NCBI RefSeq assembly: GCF_001577525.1
Contig: NZ_CP013015.1
Span: 2,468,656 to 2,532,655, forward strand
Direction of reading: 5' to 3'
Source: Candidatus Desulfofervidus auxilii
GTDB taxonomy: Bacteria; Desulfobacterota; Desulfofervidia; Desulfofervidales; Desulfofervidaceae
DNA length: 64,000 nt
Part shown: positions 33,549 through 42,174 of the stretch, in pieces
How positions within the stretch are numbered: the first letter of the stretch is position 1
How the letters are laid out: the number at the start of each line of letters is the position of its first letter
Notes under the pieces: generated by a model
The model's database searches: none
The model's input: the letters and a program-made list of their open reading frames with translations, nothing else
What the model was told of the DNA's origin: nothing
Made by a program: the position numbers and the translations under genes

Positions 33549-36500
33549 TTATATATGAAGTTCTTTTACTTGATGCATAAAGGCTTCTAATCTGGTTTGG
33601 GTATTAGTTTGCTCCTGTCCATCAAAGGCTAGATGTAAACAAGGAAAGTTTCTCTTTTCTCTTTGCAACCTGGTAAACACGGCTTGAGCAATAGTCCCTG
33701 GCATGCAAGTAAAGGGCATAACATTAATAATGCCTTTAGTGCCTTTTTTCAGAAAATCAATGGCCTTACCAATAGTAAGCACAGCTTCTCCTTCAAAAGC
33801 AGGGTGTAAATAGGGTTTTGCCCAATGAAGCAATTGTAAAATCAGGGGCTCATGAGCGTGTTTTAATACAGACTTAACTCGCCTTACAAGACGCCATTCT
33901 TCTTTGTATTGAATGATGGCTGCAATGAGTAACCTTAAGGCCCGCCTCAAATAAAGACGACGCCAGTCTCGCAAAAAAGCAGTATGGTTGGTATAAAAAA
34001 TCCACTCCCCCATAGGTGGAAGCCAAACTTCTGCACCCATGGATTCCAATCGTTGCACTAGATATTCATTGGCAAAGGGATTGCTACGAAGATAAATTTC
34101 ACCTACTATTCCTACCATAGGTTTGGACAACTCTTTCTTTTTGATTCTTTCAAAATCCTTTACTGCTTTAACCAATAAAAGCAAAGGTTCCTGTTTATTT
34201 CGCAAATATATACAAATTTTTTCCAAATATTTTTGATAAAGTTTATTAGTTTCCCCAGAGATCGCTTCATAAGGTCTAGTCTGTCTCAATAATTTTTCCA
34301 AAATATCCACCGCTACCAAACCACGCCAGGCCCAGAGAATAAAGTCATTAGCCACCATCCCTAATTTTTCATAGTGTTCTCCATCTTGATTAGGTGAAAA
34401 AATAGGAATTTCTGGATATCCCCATTCATCTAATACCCGACGGTGAAAATGGGCATATTGACCAAACCGACAAGGACCGCTTCCTGTAGGCATAAAAAAG
34501 GCTGCATATTTGGGGTCAAATTCTGGGAGTTTCAAGGTCTTCAGCATATCACCTGCGGTAAGCAGACAGGGATAACATTCCTTACCTGAAACAGCCTGTC
34601 TGCCCAAGATAAAACTTTCTTTATCTGAAGGTGGCATTACTTTTGCTCTTACCCCACATCCCTCAAATACCGCAGCCAGGGCATAACAATGGTCGCACAT
34701 ATAAGGAATGTAAACATAGGAGTCCCGGTAGTGTTTTTTAAACACAAAATAGCGCTTTGGTGGGGTAGCAGTTATTTTTTTGCCTTTGATACTATCTAAA
34801 AAAGCCTCAAGACGAGTAATTATTCCCGCGTCTGCACTGTGTTCATCTATTTCTATTTCTAAAAATGGTTTTTTCCCTAATTCTTCTTTAAAAAAGTGTA
34901 AAATAAAAGAATCCGGCCCGCAGGCAAAGTTGGTAATATACACAGGATAAAGCTGGGGATGTTCACGCACCAGAGCAGCCGCACAGAGGATGTGCTGTCC
35001 ATAACGCCAATACATATTTTGCCAAACATTAGAAAGCCTGGCTGTTTTTAAAGGTAATGCATCTAAAGGAATAACACTTACTCCTCGATGGGCTAGTTTT
35101 TGGGGAATACGTAAATTAACACCACTATCAAAACTATTATATGCCCGTCCCACAATGACTATAGCTATTTCATCAGGCTTGAGAGCAGCTAATATCTCTT
35201 TTGCCTTTTCTTGGAGGCTAGATTCAAATTCCTCTTGAGCCGCCTTTGCCTTTTTCCATGCCTTTTCTACAGCATATTTGGAGACTTTGAGACTTTTACT
35301 TAGATTTTTAACACTTTGCCGATAATACCAATCACCTCGCCCTAGATAAATCACAGGATGGATAAAATTTATCCCTCTCTTTTTAAAGTCAAAGGCTGAT
35401 GCTAACATATAAGGCAATCCTTGGACATAAGGACATACCATCCCCCAATCACATGAAGGATGGCGAGAAGGAAGGTCTATCACATTAGGGAAAAAAATGT
35501 GTTTATGTCCATTATTAAACAAAAAGGCGGTGTGACCATGAGCAACCTTAACCGGATAACAAGTTTCGGCTAAAACAGTCTCCACACCTGCCTGAATAAT
35601 CTCTTTAGTGGTAGGAAAAGAAAGGACTACCTTAAAGCCCAATTCCTGTAATAAAGTGGCAAAAAATGGGAAGTAATCTTGCATAAAAAAGGCATAAGGA
35701 ATAGCAATTTCGCCTCTATGCCTGTTCGGCAGACAGGTTTTCCCTTTTTTTTCTGGTTCAAGATATTTTAAAAGTAATCTCTCTCTTTCTTTGACCAAGT
35801 CCACCCCAAGGGGTTTTCTTTGAACGGAAACCTCATATTTTTCACAGCGACCTCCATAGTATAATACACCCTTTTTATCTCCTATAGTAATCCTTTTGAT
35901 TTCGCATTGATTAGGGCAGGCCTTACAAATAAAGCTACTTATTTTATAATTAATGTGTGCTAAATCAAAACCCTTAAATTGACTCCTTTTCCAATTTCTT
36001 TCATCCCTAGCCAATAAAGCTGCTCCAATGGCCCCAGTAACTTCATGATGAGGAGGAACAGTGATGGGTTTTCCCAACAACTGTTCAAAGGCGGCTACCA
36101 CGCCTTTATTGGCAGCCACTCCTCCCTGAAAAAATATGCGTTGGCCAATAGAACGCCCTGCCACTACTTTATTGAGAAAGTTATAAGCAATGGCATAGCA
36201 AAGACCGGCCACTAAATCTGGCTTGGATAGGCCTTTTTGCTGATAATGGACCAAATCAGATTTCATGAATACAGTACAACGTTCCCCCAAAGGAGCTGGA
36301 TGTTGAGCAGAGAGAGCTATATTGGCAAATTGTTCATAGATGGAAATACCTAAACTATCTGCTTGCTCTTCTAAAAAAGACCCTGTGCCAGCGGCACACA
36401 CCTTGTTCATTTCAAAATCTATAATGGCTCCATTCTCTAAACGAATGAACTTGGAATCCTGCCCTCCAATTTCAATAATAGTATCTACTTCTGGGTCTAT

Positions 36501-37727
36501 GGCTGCCGCCGCCTTTGCCTGGGCAGTAATCTCATTTTTAATGATATCAGCGCCCACAAAGTCTCCTACTAAAAAGCGGCCTGAACCTGTAGTGGCAGCA
36601 CCTAAAATTTCTACTTTATTCCCCCATTCTGTTTGTAAAGCTTTTAAACCCTGTTTTACTGCCTCTAATGGTCTGCCAGCGGTCATTAAATATTGCTTGG
36701 CAAGCAACGCTCCCTGCTCATCTATCAACACCAAATTGGTACTCACTGAACCCACATCAATGCCTAAATACACAGGGATTTTTTTATGCTTATGCTCAAA
36801 TAAAGTGGACATTTCAAAACGGGATTTCAATAACCTCAAAGGAGGGTAAAAGTGTTTTACCTCTTTTTCTTCAACAATGGCTTGTTTTAGTTTTTCCAGG
36901 CCTGAAAAGTGATAGTTATTTATTTGTCTTTCTTTGGCATCCAAGGCAGCCCCAATGGCTCCCATGGTTAAGTAATGTTTGGGTATAATCAATTCTTCTG
37001 GCTTTAACTTCAAAATGTCACAAAAGGCCCGACGCATCCCTAAATTAGCTGCTACCCCACCTTGGAAGGCAATAGGTTTATGAAAAGGCTTGCCCCGACC
37101 AATATTGCCCCGGAGATTACGAGCTAGAGCATAACAAAGTCCTGCTACAATTTCTGACAAAGGTGTGCCTTCTTGCTGAAGATGAATCATATCTGACTTA
37201 GCAAATACAGCACAACGTCCGGCAATCCGAGGCACATTTTTGGCCTCTAAAGCCAGGCGACTGAATTCTTCTATCTTTAATCCCAAACGATGAGCTTGTT
37301 GGTCTAAAAAAGCACCTGTGCCTGCTGCACAGAGGGTATTCATAGCAAAGTCCAAGATGCGAGAACCCCCTCCTGGCTTAGGGGTAAGAAAGATGAGTTT
37401 GCTATCTTCACCGCCAATTTCAATGACAGTCCTTACTTCAGGATGAAAATGGGCTACAGCCTTGCCATGGGCAATAATTTCATTGATGAATTCTCCACCT
37501 AAAAGGGGCAGGAAGCTCTTTCCTCCAGAGCCAGTAAAAGAAAGAGAAGTAATTTCAGTAAGCCTGATTTGACGGTCAATTTCTTCTAAGACATTTAAAA
37601 CAACACTTAATGGCTGACCATAGGTGCGGCGATAATCTTCATATAAAATATGCGCTTGCCCATCCAAAAGGACTGTACAAACACTGGTTGAACCAACATC
37701 TATCCCTAAATAGATTTTATCTTTCAC
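33549..37727 (-). CDS. Giant acyl-CoA dehydratase activase (two BadF/BcrA ATPase domains + DUF2229 + HgdB-like region)
   Basis: 1392 residues. Two ASKHA ATPase domains occupy about 1-270 and 318-590. Each has GIDVGS, a [4Fe-4S] Cys in CAAGTG (Cys133 in the first) and a second Cys in the RC.VF.KSD motif (Cys172). A Cys-rich joint (CKACPNQCEI, about 610) leads to DUF2229 (about 670-870) and a 2-hydroxyacyl-CoA dehydratase-like region (about 880-1390). Small relatives inject an electron into 2-hydroxyacyl-CoA dehydratases at ATP cost; the role of these giant fusions is not settled. Residues 664-671 come from an in-frame palindromic insert. It overlaps the radical SAM gene by 11 bp. Confidence 0.88.
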   Translation of the reverse strand: MKDKIYLGIDVGSTSVCTVLLDGQAHILYEDYRRTYGQPLSVVLNVLEEIDRQIRLTEITSLSFTGSGGKSFLPLLGGEFINEIIAHGKAVAHFHPEVRTVIEIGGEDSKLIFLTPKPGGGSRILDFAMNTLCAAGTGAFLDQQAHRLGLKIEEFSRLALEAKNVPRIAGRCAVFAKSDMIHLQQEGTPLSEIVAGLCYALARNLRGNIGRGKPFHKPIAFQGGVAANLGMRRAFCDILKLKPEELIIPKHYLTMGAIGAALDAKERQINNYHFSGLEKLKQAIVEEKEVKHFYPPLRLLKSRFEMSTLFEHKHKKIPVYLGIDVGSVSTNLVLIDEQGALLAKQYLMTAGRPLEAVKQGLKALQTEWGNKVEILGAATTGSGRFLVGDFVGADIIKNEITAQAKAAAAIDPEVDTIIEIGGQDSKFIRLENGAIIDFEMNKVCAAGTGSFLEEQADSLGISIYEQFANIALSAQHPAPLGERCTVFMKSDLVHYQQKGLSKPDLVAGLCYAIAYNFLNKVVAGRSIGQRIFFQGGVAANKGVVAAFEQLLGKPITVPPHHEVTGAIGAALLARDERNWKRSQFKGFDLAHINYKISSFICKACPNQCEIKRITIGDKKGVLYYGGRCEKYEVSVQRKPLGVDLVKERERLLLKYLEPEKKGKTCLPNRHRGEIAIPYAFFMQDYFPFFATLLQELGFKVVLSFPTTKEIIQAGVETVLAETCYPVKVAHGHTAFLFNNGHKHIFFPNVIDLPSRHPSCDWGMVCPYVQGLPYMLASAFDFKKRGINFIHPVIYLGRGDWYYRQSVKNLSKSLKVSKYAVEKAWKKAKAAQEEFESSLQEKAKEILAALKPDEIAIVIVGRAYNSFDSGVNLRIPQKLAHRGVSVIPLDALPLKTARLSNVWQNMYWRYGQHILCAAALVREHPQLYPVYITNFACGPDSFILHFFKEELGKKPFLEIEIDEHSADAGIITRLEAFLDSIKGKKITATPPKRYFVFKKHYRDSYVYIPYMCDHCYALAAVFEGCGVRAKVMPPSDKESFILGRQAVSGKECYPCLLTAGDMLKTLKLPEFDPKYAAFFMPTGSGPCRFGQYAHFHRRVLDEWGYPEIPIFSPNQDGEHYEKLGMVANDFILWAWRGLVAVDILEKLLRQTRPYEAISGETNKLYQKYLEKICIYLRNKQEPLLLLVKAVKDFERIKKKELSKPMVGIVGEIYLRSNPFANEYLVQRLESMGAEVWLPPMGEWIFYTNHTAFLRDWRRLYLRRALRLLIAAIIQYKEEWRLVRRVKSVLKHAHEPLILQLLHWAKPYLHPAFEGEAVLTIGKAIDFLKKGTKGIINVMPFTCMPGTIAQAVFTRLQREKRNFPCLHLAFDGQEQTNTQTRLEAFMHQVKELHI
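35718..35738. repeat. Palindromic element inside the CoA-activase CDS
   Basis: CCTGTTCGGCAGACAGG (35721-35737) matches the core of the intergenic palindrome at 14081-14097 except for one extra T. On the coding strand it reads TCLPNRHR and leaves the frame intact, between KKGK and GEIAIPY. Confidence 0.7.
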
Positions 37728-38655
37728 CTTTTCTTATTAAATAATACCTTTTTCCATTATGTAAATAGGCATCAACTAAATTTTCTTTTTGTAAACCATC
37801 CATCATTTTAATTACCGTATTAATGTGAGCACCTAAAGCATGAACTATATCTTCTAAAACACAAGGGCGACGGGATAATAAAGCAATTATCTCTTCTCTC
37901 AAGTTTAATAATTCTGCTCTTTCCTCAATAGGGCGTTTAAAGTCAACCACAATTTCAGCCTTTGGGCCTAGTTTTTCCTTAATTTCTTCTAAATCCTTTT
38001 TTGTCAATGGCTCAACTCCTCTTTCAGCAGGCGGTCGCACAACCGTATTTAACTGAATTTTCTCAGGGGATATTTCTTCTAATACCCTATGTAAGGCTTC
38101 TATTTCAACCTCAGTATCATTTACACCTCTAACAAATAAGATTTCTAGCCAAATTTGCCCTTTATATTTTCTTCTAAATCCTTTAAGGCCATTAATAATA
38201 GTCTCTAATTTTAATAATGGATGTGGACGGTTTATCTTCTTCCAGGTTTTTATAAAGACTGTATCTAAGGATGGTAAAACCACATCTGCTTTAAGTAAGG
38301 CATTGACTATTTCTTCTCTCCATAATAAAGAACCATTGGTTAAAACAGCCAAAGGTGCCTTATTTAAATTTTTCACAATTTCCACAATTTGGGCCAAATT
38401 AGCATTTAAAGTGGGTTCACCTGAGCCACCAAGAGTAATAAAGTCCACAGGAGGATGATGGTTAGCAAAAAATGTATCTAATTCTGCCTTTATTTCCTTT
38501 GCACTCATATAGGCAGCTGGTTTATCCTTTAAATGTGTTGTGCGTCCTAATTCACAATAAATACAATCATAGGTGCAGGTCTTAAAGGGTATTAAATCTA
38601 TTCCCAATGAATGACCCAATCGCCGTGAAGGCACAGGTCCAAAAAGGTATTTCAT
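37717..38655 (-). CDS. Radical SAM protein with C-terminal winged helix (COG0731-like)
   Basis: 312 residues. The radical SAM cluster motif is CTYDCIYC (27-34, C-x3-C-x2-C), followed by GGSGEPTLN and VLTNGSLL as in the wyosine-enzyme-like COG0731 family. The N-terminus YLFGPVPSRRLGHSLGID is diagnostic of the bacterial subgroup. Residues 240-310 form a winged-helix region (ILSRRPCVLEDIVHALG-type). The substrate is unknown. The 11-bp overlap with the activase gene downstream indicates one transcript. Confidence 0.85.
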   Translation of the reverse strand: MKYLFGPVPSRRLGHSLGIDLIPFKTCTYDCIYCELGRTTHLKDKPAAYMSAKEIKAELDTFFANHHPPVDFITLGGSGEPTLNANLAQIVEIVKNLNKAPLAVLTNGSLLWREEIVNALLKADVVLPSLDTVFIKTWKKINRPHPLLKLETIINGLKGFRRKYKGQIWLEILFVRGVNDTEVEIEALHRVLEEISPEKIQLNTVVRPPAERGVEPLTKKDLEEIKEKLGPKAEIVVDFKRPIEERAELLNLREEIIALLSRRPCVLEDIVHALGAHINTVIKMMDGLQKENLVDAYLHNGKRYYLIRKGER

Positions 38656-38713
38656 TTAACTTTTTATAAAACAACCCATAAGACTTGTCAATTATAAAAA
38701 ATAAAACGAAAAA

Positions 38714-38811
38714 TTAAGGTTGGCAAGAAAGAAAACTTCTTTTTTCGCCTTCTTCAATTAAAATAAAAATTGATCGAAATTTTATCCAAAAATCAATCCG
38801 GATTTTGGGAA
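38714..38811 (+). repeat. Dispersed spacer repeat, copy 2
   Basis: It begins TTAAGGTTGGCAAGAAAGAA and ends AATCAATCCGGATTTTGGGA, like 17962-18028 but with about 30 extra bases in the middle. Its right end is the GGATTTTGGG box of the tsaE promoter. Confidence 0.65.
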
Positions 38812-38850
38812 ACAGGTGACATTGAAAAATCTTATATTTTTGTTTAAGTT
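38800..38850 (+). promoter_or_regulatory. tsaE operon promoter with GGATTTTGGG box
   Basis: Box GGATTTTGGGA (38800-38810), 11 bp, -35 TTGAAA (38822-38827), 17-bp spacer, weak -10 TAAGTT (38845-38850), ATG 8 bases later. The -10 alone is poor, but the box-to--35 spacing is identical to lptC and the Yip1-like gene. Confidence 0.45.
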
Positions 38851-38858
38851 AATACTAT

Positions 38859-39335
38859 ATGAAAAAACTCTTTAAGTTTAGGTATCATAGCCCTTCAGCC
38901 CAGGATACTTTAAGAATAGGCAAGAAGATAGGCGAACTTGCTCAAAAAGGGGATGTGATTCTCCTTTGTGGTGATTTAGGAACAGGAAAGACTTGGTTGA
39001 CTAAGGGGATAGCTAAGGGATTAGGGGTGCCTAAAAATTATCCCATTACTAGCCCTAGTTTTGTCTTTGTGCATGTTTATCCGGGGTGTTTTCCCCTTTA
39101 TCATATTGATTTATATCGGTTGGAAAAAGATGTAGATTGGTCATTGTTGGGTTTAGAAGAATACATTTTCTCTGAAGGAGTAACTGTTATAGAATGGGCT
39201 GAGAAAATGCCTGCTTCGCTTTTGCCTCCTCAGTATTTAAAAATTTATATCTATTTTAGTAATGAAGGGAGAGATTTAGAGTTTGTTACTAATATTGCAT
39301 ACTTCAAACAGATAGGTTACTATCTAAAAAATTGA
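38859..39335 (+). CDS. tsaE: tRNA threonylcarbamoyladenosine biosynthesis ATPase TsaE
   Basis: 158 residues. Walker A is GDLGTGKTW (about 41-49). TSPSFVFVHVYPG, YHIDLYRL and VIEWAEKMP are the family motifs. TsaE drives the TsaB-TsaD complex making t6A37 in tRNAs; those partners are not here. It is the first gene of a seven-gene run to gatC. The ATG has no clear ribosome site. Confidence 0.94.
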   Translation: MKKLFKFRYHSPSAQDTLRIGKKIGELAQKGDVILLCGDLGTGKTWLTKGIAKGLGVPKNYPITSPSFVFVHVYPGCFPLYHIDLYRLEKDVDWSLLGLEEYIFSEGVTVIEWAEKMPASLLPPQYLKIYIYFSNEGRDLEFVTNIAYFKQIGYYLKN

Positions 39336-39348
39336 GGAAGGTTGAAAA

Positions 39349-40566
39349 ATGCTAGTTGTGCAGAAATACGGGGGCACTTCGGTAGGTAGTATTGAGCGGA
39401 TTAAAAATGTGGCTAGAAAGTTGGCCCGATTTTATCAGGAAGGACATCAATTGGTAGTAGTGGTTTCTGCTATGGCTGGTGAGACCGATAGATTGATAAA
39501 TCTTGCTTATCAAATGACAAACAACCCTGATCCTAGAGAATTGGATGTCTTGTTGGCTACTGGAGAACAAAGCTCTGCTGCCCTTTTGGCTATGGCTCTT
39601 AAAGATATGGGTTATCCTGCTACTTCTTTGGTAGCCTTTCAAGCTAGGATTTTTACAGATGATGCTTTTGGGCGAGCACGCATAGATGAAATTGACTGTG
39701 CTCGGTTAAAAAAAGAATTGGAAACAGGTAATATTGTGATTGTTGCTGGTTTTCAAGGTATTGATAGACATGGAGATATTACTACTTTGGGACGAGGAGG
39801 TTCAGATACTACTGCCGTAGCTTTAGCCGCTGCCTTAAAAGCAGATATATGTGAGATTTATACTGATGTGGAGGGTGTGTTTACCGCAGACCCAAGGATA
39901 TGTTCAGATGCCAAAAAAATTAATAAAATTTCTTATGATGAAATGATGGAACTGGCTAGTCTTGGGGCTAAAGTGCTTCAAATTCGCTCAGTGGATGTAG
40001 CCAAAAAATATAAAGTCCCAGTTCATGTCCGTTCATCTTTTATAGAACAGGAGGGAACGATGGTGGTAGATACCGATGCTGAAATGGAGAAGGTAATTGT
40101 GACCGCGGTAACTTACAATAAAGACGAGGCTAGAATTACAGTAAGGGGTGTTCCAGATAGACCTGGCATTGCTGCCCAGCTTTTTAAACCTATTGGAGAA
40201 GCAGGTATTGTGGTAGATATGATTATTCAGAATACGAGTGAAGAGGGCATTACTGATATGACTTTTACTGTGCCTAAGATAGATTTTAAAAAAGCCTTAG
40301 AGATTGCGCGTCAGGCAGCCAATAAGATTGGTGCTGAAAGAGTGCTAGGAGATGAACATATTGGTAAAGTTTCTATTGTAGGAGTGGGTATGCGGAATCA
40401 TCCTGGAGTGGCCGCCAGAATGTTTCAATCTTTAGCTAATGCTGGTATTAATATTCTTATGATTAGCACTTCAGAAATAAAAGTTTCTTGTGTAATTGAT
40501 GAGAAAGAGGTAGAAAGAGCAGTGCAAGTATTACATAAAGCCTTTGATTTAGGGGAAAATGTCTAA
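39349..40566 (+). CDS. lysC: Aspartate kinase
   Basis: 405 residues. It phosphorylates aspartate, the entry to lysine, methionine and threonine. The kinase domain has [11 protein letters not shown] (4-14), [13 protein letters not shown] and [12 protein letters not shown]. Two C-terminal ACT repeats (about 265-400) form the feedback site. GAGGAAGG lies upstream of the ATG. It overlaps cimA by 8 bp. The next enzymes of the threonine branch are at 52.5-55 kb. Confidence 0.96.
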   Translation: MLVVQKYGGTSVGSIERIKNVARKLARFYQEGHQLVVVVSAMAGETDRLINLAYQMTNNPDPRELDVLLATGEQSSAALLAMALKDMGYPATSLVAFQARIFTDDAFGRARIDEIDCARLKKELETGNIVIVAGFQGIDRHGDITTLGRGGSDTTAVALAAALKADICEIYTDVEGVFTADPRICSDAKKINKISYDEMMELASLGAKVLQIRSVDVAKKYKVPVHVRSSFIEQEGTMVVDTDAEMEKVIVTAVTYNKDEARITVRGVPDRPGIAAQLFKPIGEAGIVVDMIIQNTSEEGITDMTFTVPKIDFKKALEIARQAANKIGAERVLGDEHIGKVSIVGVGMRNHPGVAARMFQSLANAGINILMISTSEIKVSCVIDEKEVERAVQVLHKAFDLGENV

Positions 40567-42142
40567 AGTAGAAATTTACGATACTACCTTAAGGGACGGA
40601 ACACAGGCAGAAAATTTTAATTTGCAATTAGAAGATAAGTTAAAAATCGCCCAAAAACTGGATGAAATAGGAGTAGATTACATTGAAGGAGGTTGGCCTG
40701 GGTCTAACCCCAAAGATATTCATTTTTTTAGTAGAATTAAAAATTATCATTTTAAAAAGGCCCAAATTGTGGCCTTTGGTAGCACTCACCATCCCCAAAA
40801 AATACCTCAAACAGACCCTAATCTTAAAACATTAATAGAGGCAAAAACTGAAGTAGTAACTATCTTTGGAAAAAGCTGGGATTTGCATGTAAAAGATGCC
40901 TTAAGAATTTCTTTAGAGCGAAATTTAGAGATTATTTCTGACTCCCTGGCCTATCTGCGGTCACATGTAAAAAAACTTTTTTATGATGCTGAACACTTTT
41001 TTGATGGGTTTAAAGATAATCCTGAATATGCTTTAGCCACTATCAAAAAAGCCATAGAGGCTGGTGCTGATTGTATTATTTTTTGTGATACCAATGGAGG
41101 AACGCTTCCCTTTGAATTAGAAACTATTATATCTCAAGTGAAGTCAAAATTTCCCAATATTTCTTGGGGAATCCACGCTCACAATGATGCTGGGACAGCA
41201 GTGGCCAATAGCCTTATGGCAGTTCATTTAGGAGCCACTCAAGTGCAAGGCACTATTAATGGTGTGGGTGAAAGATGTGGCAATGCTGATTTATGTTCTA
41301 TTATTCCTGCTTTAAAACTCAAAATGGGTATTGATTGTGTTACTGATGAACAATTAGCTAAACTCACCTCTGTTTCCAGATATATAACAGAATTACTCAA
41401 CATTGCTCATCCTCCTTATCTCCCCTATGTAGGCCGTAGTGCCTTTGCTCATAAAGGTGGTGTTCACGTCAGTGCAGTAAAGAGAAATCCTCAAACTTAT
41501 GAACATATTCCTCCTCAAAAGGTGGGAAATATAAGGCGTATTCTCATCTCTGAGCTTTCAGGAAAAAGCACTATTTTAAGTAAGGCCAAGGAATGGGGTA
41601 TTGATTTAGAGAGTGAAGACCCAGAAGTTCAAAAAATTTTGCAAGAATTAAAAGACTTAGAAAATCAAGGATTTCAGTTTGATGTAGCTGAAGAATCCTT
41701 TAAACTGAGAATTTATAAGGCACGAGGGGAATTAAAAAAACATTATTTCCGGCTTCTCACTTATAGAGTGCATGACTATAATACTTTAGATGGGAGACCT
41801 ATTGCTGAAGCAGAAGTTTGGGTGGAGGTAAAGGGGAGAGAAAGGCATGCTATTTCTTTAGGTATGGGGCCGGTAAATGCCTTAGATAGGGCATTGAGAA
41901 ATGCCTTAGAGGAGTTTTATCCAAGGTTAAAGGAAATGAGTTTGATTGATTATAGAGTGCGGGTTTTACCTGAAACATCTGGCACTGAAGCTAAAGTTAG
42001 GGTGTTGATTGAATCAAGGGATAAAGAATGTGTATGGCGGACAGTAGGAGTATCACATGATATTTTAGAAGCTAGTCTCCAAGCCTTATTAGATAGTATT
42101 GTCTATAAACTTTTCCTAGATGAACGTAGAGAAAAGTGTTAA
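40559..42142 (+). CDS. cimA: (R)-citramalate synthase
   Basis: 527 residues. It condenses acetyl-CoA and pyruvate to citramalate, the start of the pyruvate route to isoleucine. The catalytic barrel begins [14 protein letters not shown], typical of CimA, then [10 protein letters not shown] and the metal site [13 protein letters not shown], with [13 protein letters not shown] LeuA-type allosteric dimer domain is at about 390-525. It overlaps lysC by 8 bp. The close amino-acid-biosynthesis linkage supports CimA over 2-isopropylmalate synthase. Confidence 0.92.
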   Translation: MSKVEIYDTTLRDGTQAENFNLQLEDKLKIAQKLDEIGVDYIEGGWPGSNPKDIHFFSRIKNYHFKKAQIVAFGSTHHPQKIPQTDPNLKTLIEAKTEVVTIFGKSWDLHVKDALRISLERNLEIISDSLAYLRSHVKKLFYDAEHFFDGFKDNPEYALATIKKAIEAGADCIIFCDTNGGTLPFELETIISQVKSKFPNISWGIHAHNDAGTAVANSLMAVHLGATQVQGTINGVGERCGNADLCSIIPALKLKMGIDCVTDEQLAKLTSVSRYITELLNIAHPPYLPYVGRSAFAHKGGVHVSAVKRNPQTYEHIPPQKVGNIRRILISELSGKSTILSKAKEWGIDLESEDPEVQKILQELKDLENQGFQFDVAEESFKLRIYKARGELKKHYFRLLTYRVHDYNTLDGRPIAEAEVWVEVKGRERHAISLGMGPVNALDRALRNALEEFYPRLKEMSLIDYRVRVLPETSGTEAKVRVLIESRDKECVWRTVGVSHDILEASLQALLDSIVYKLFLDERREKC

Positions 42143-42174
42143 CTATTTAATCGTTACCTTTAATTAATTTAAAC

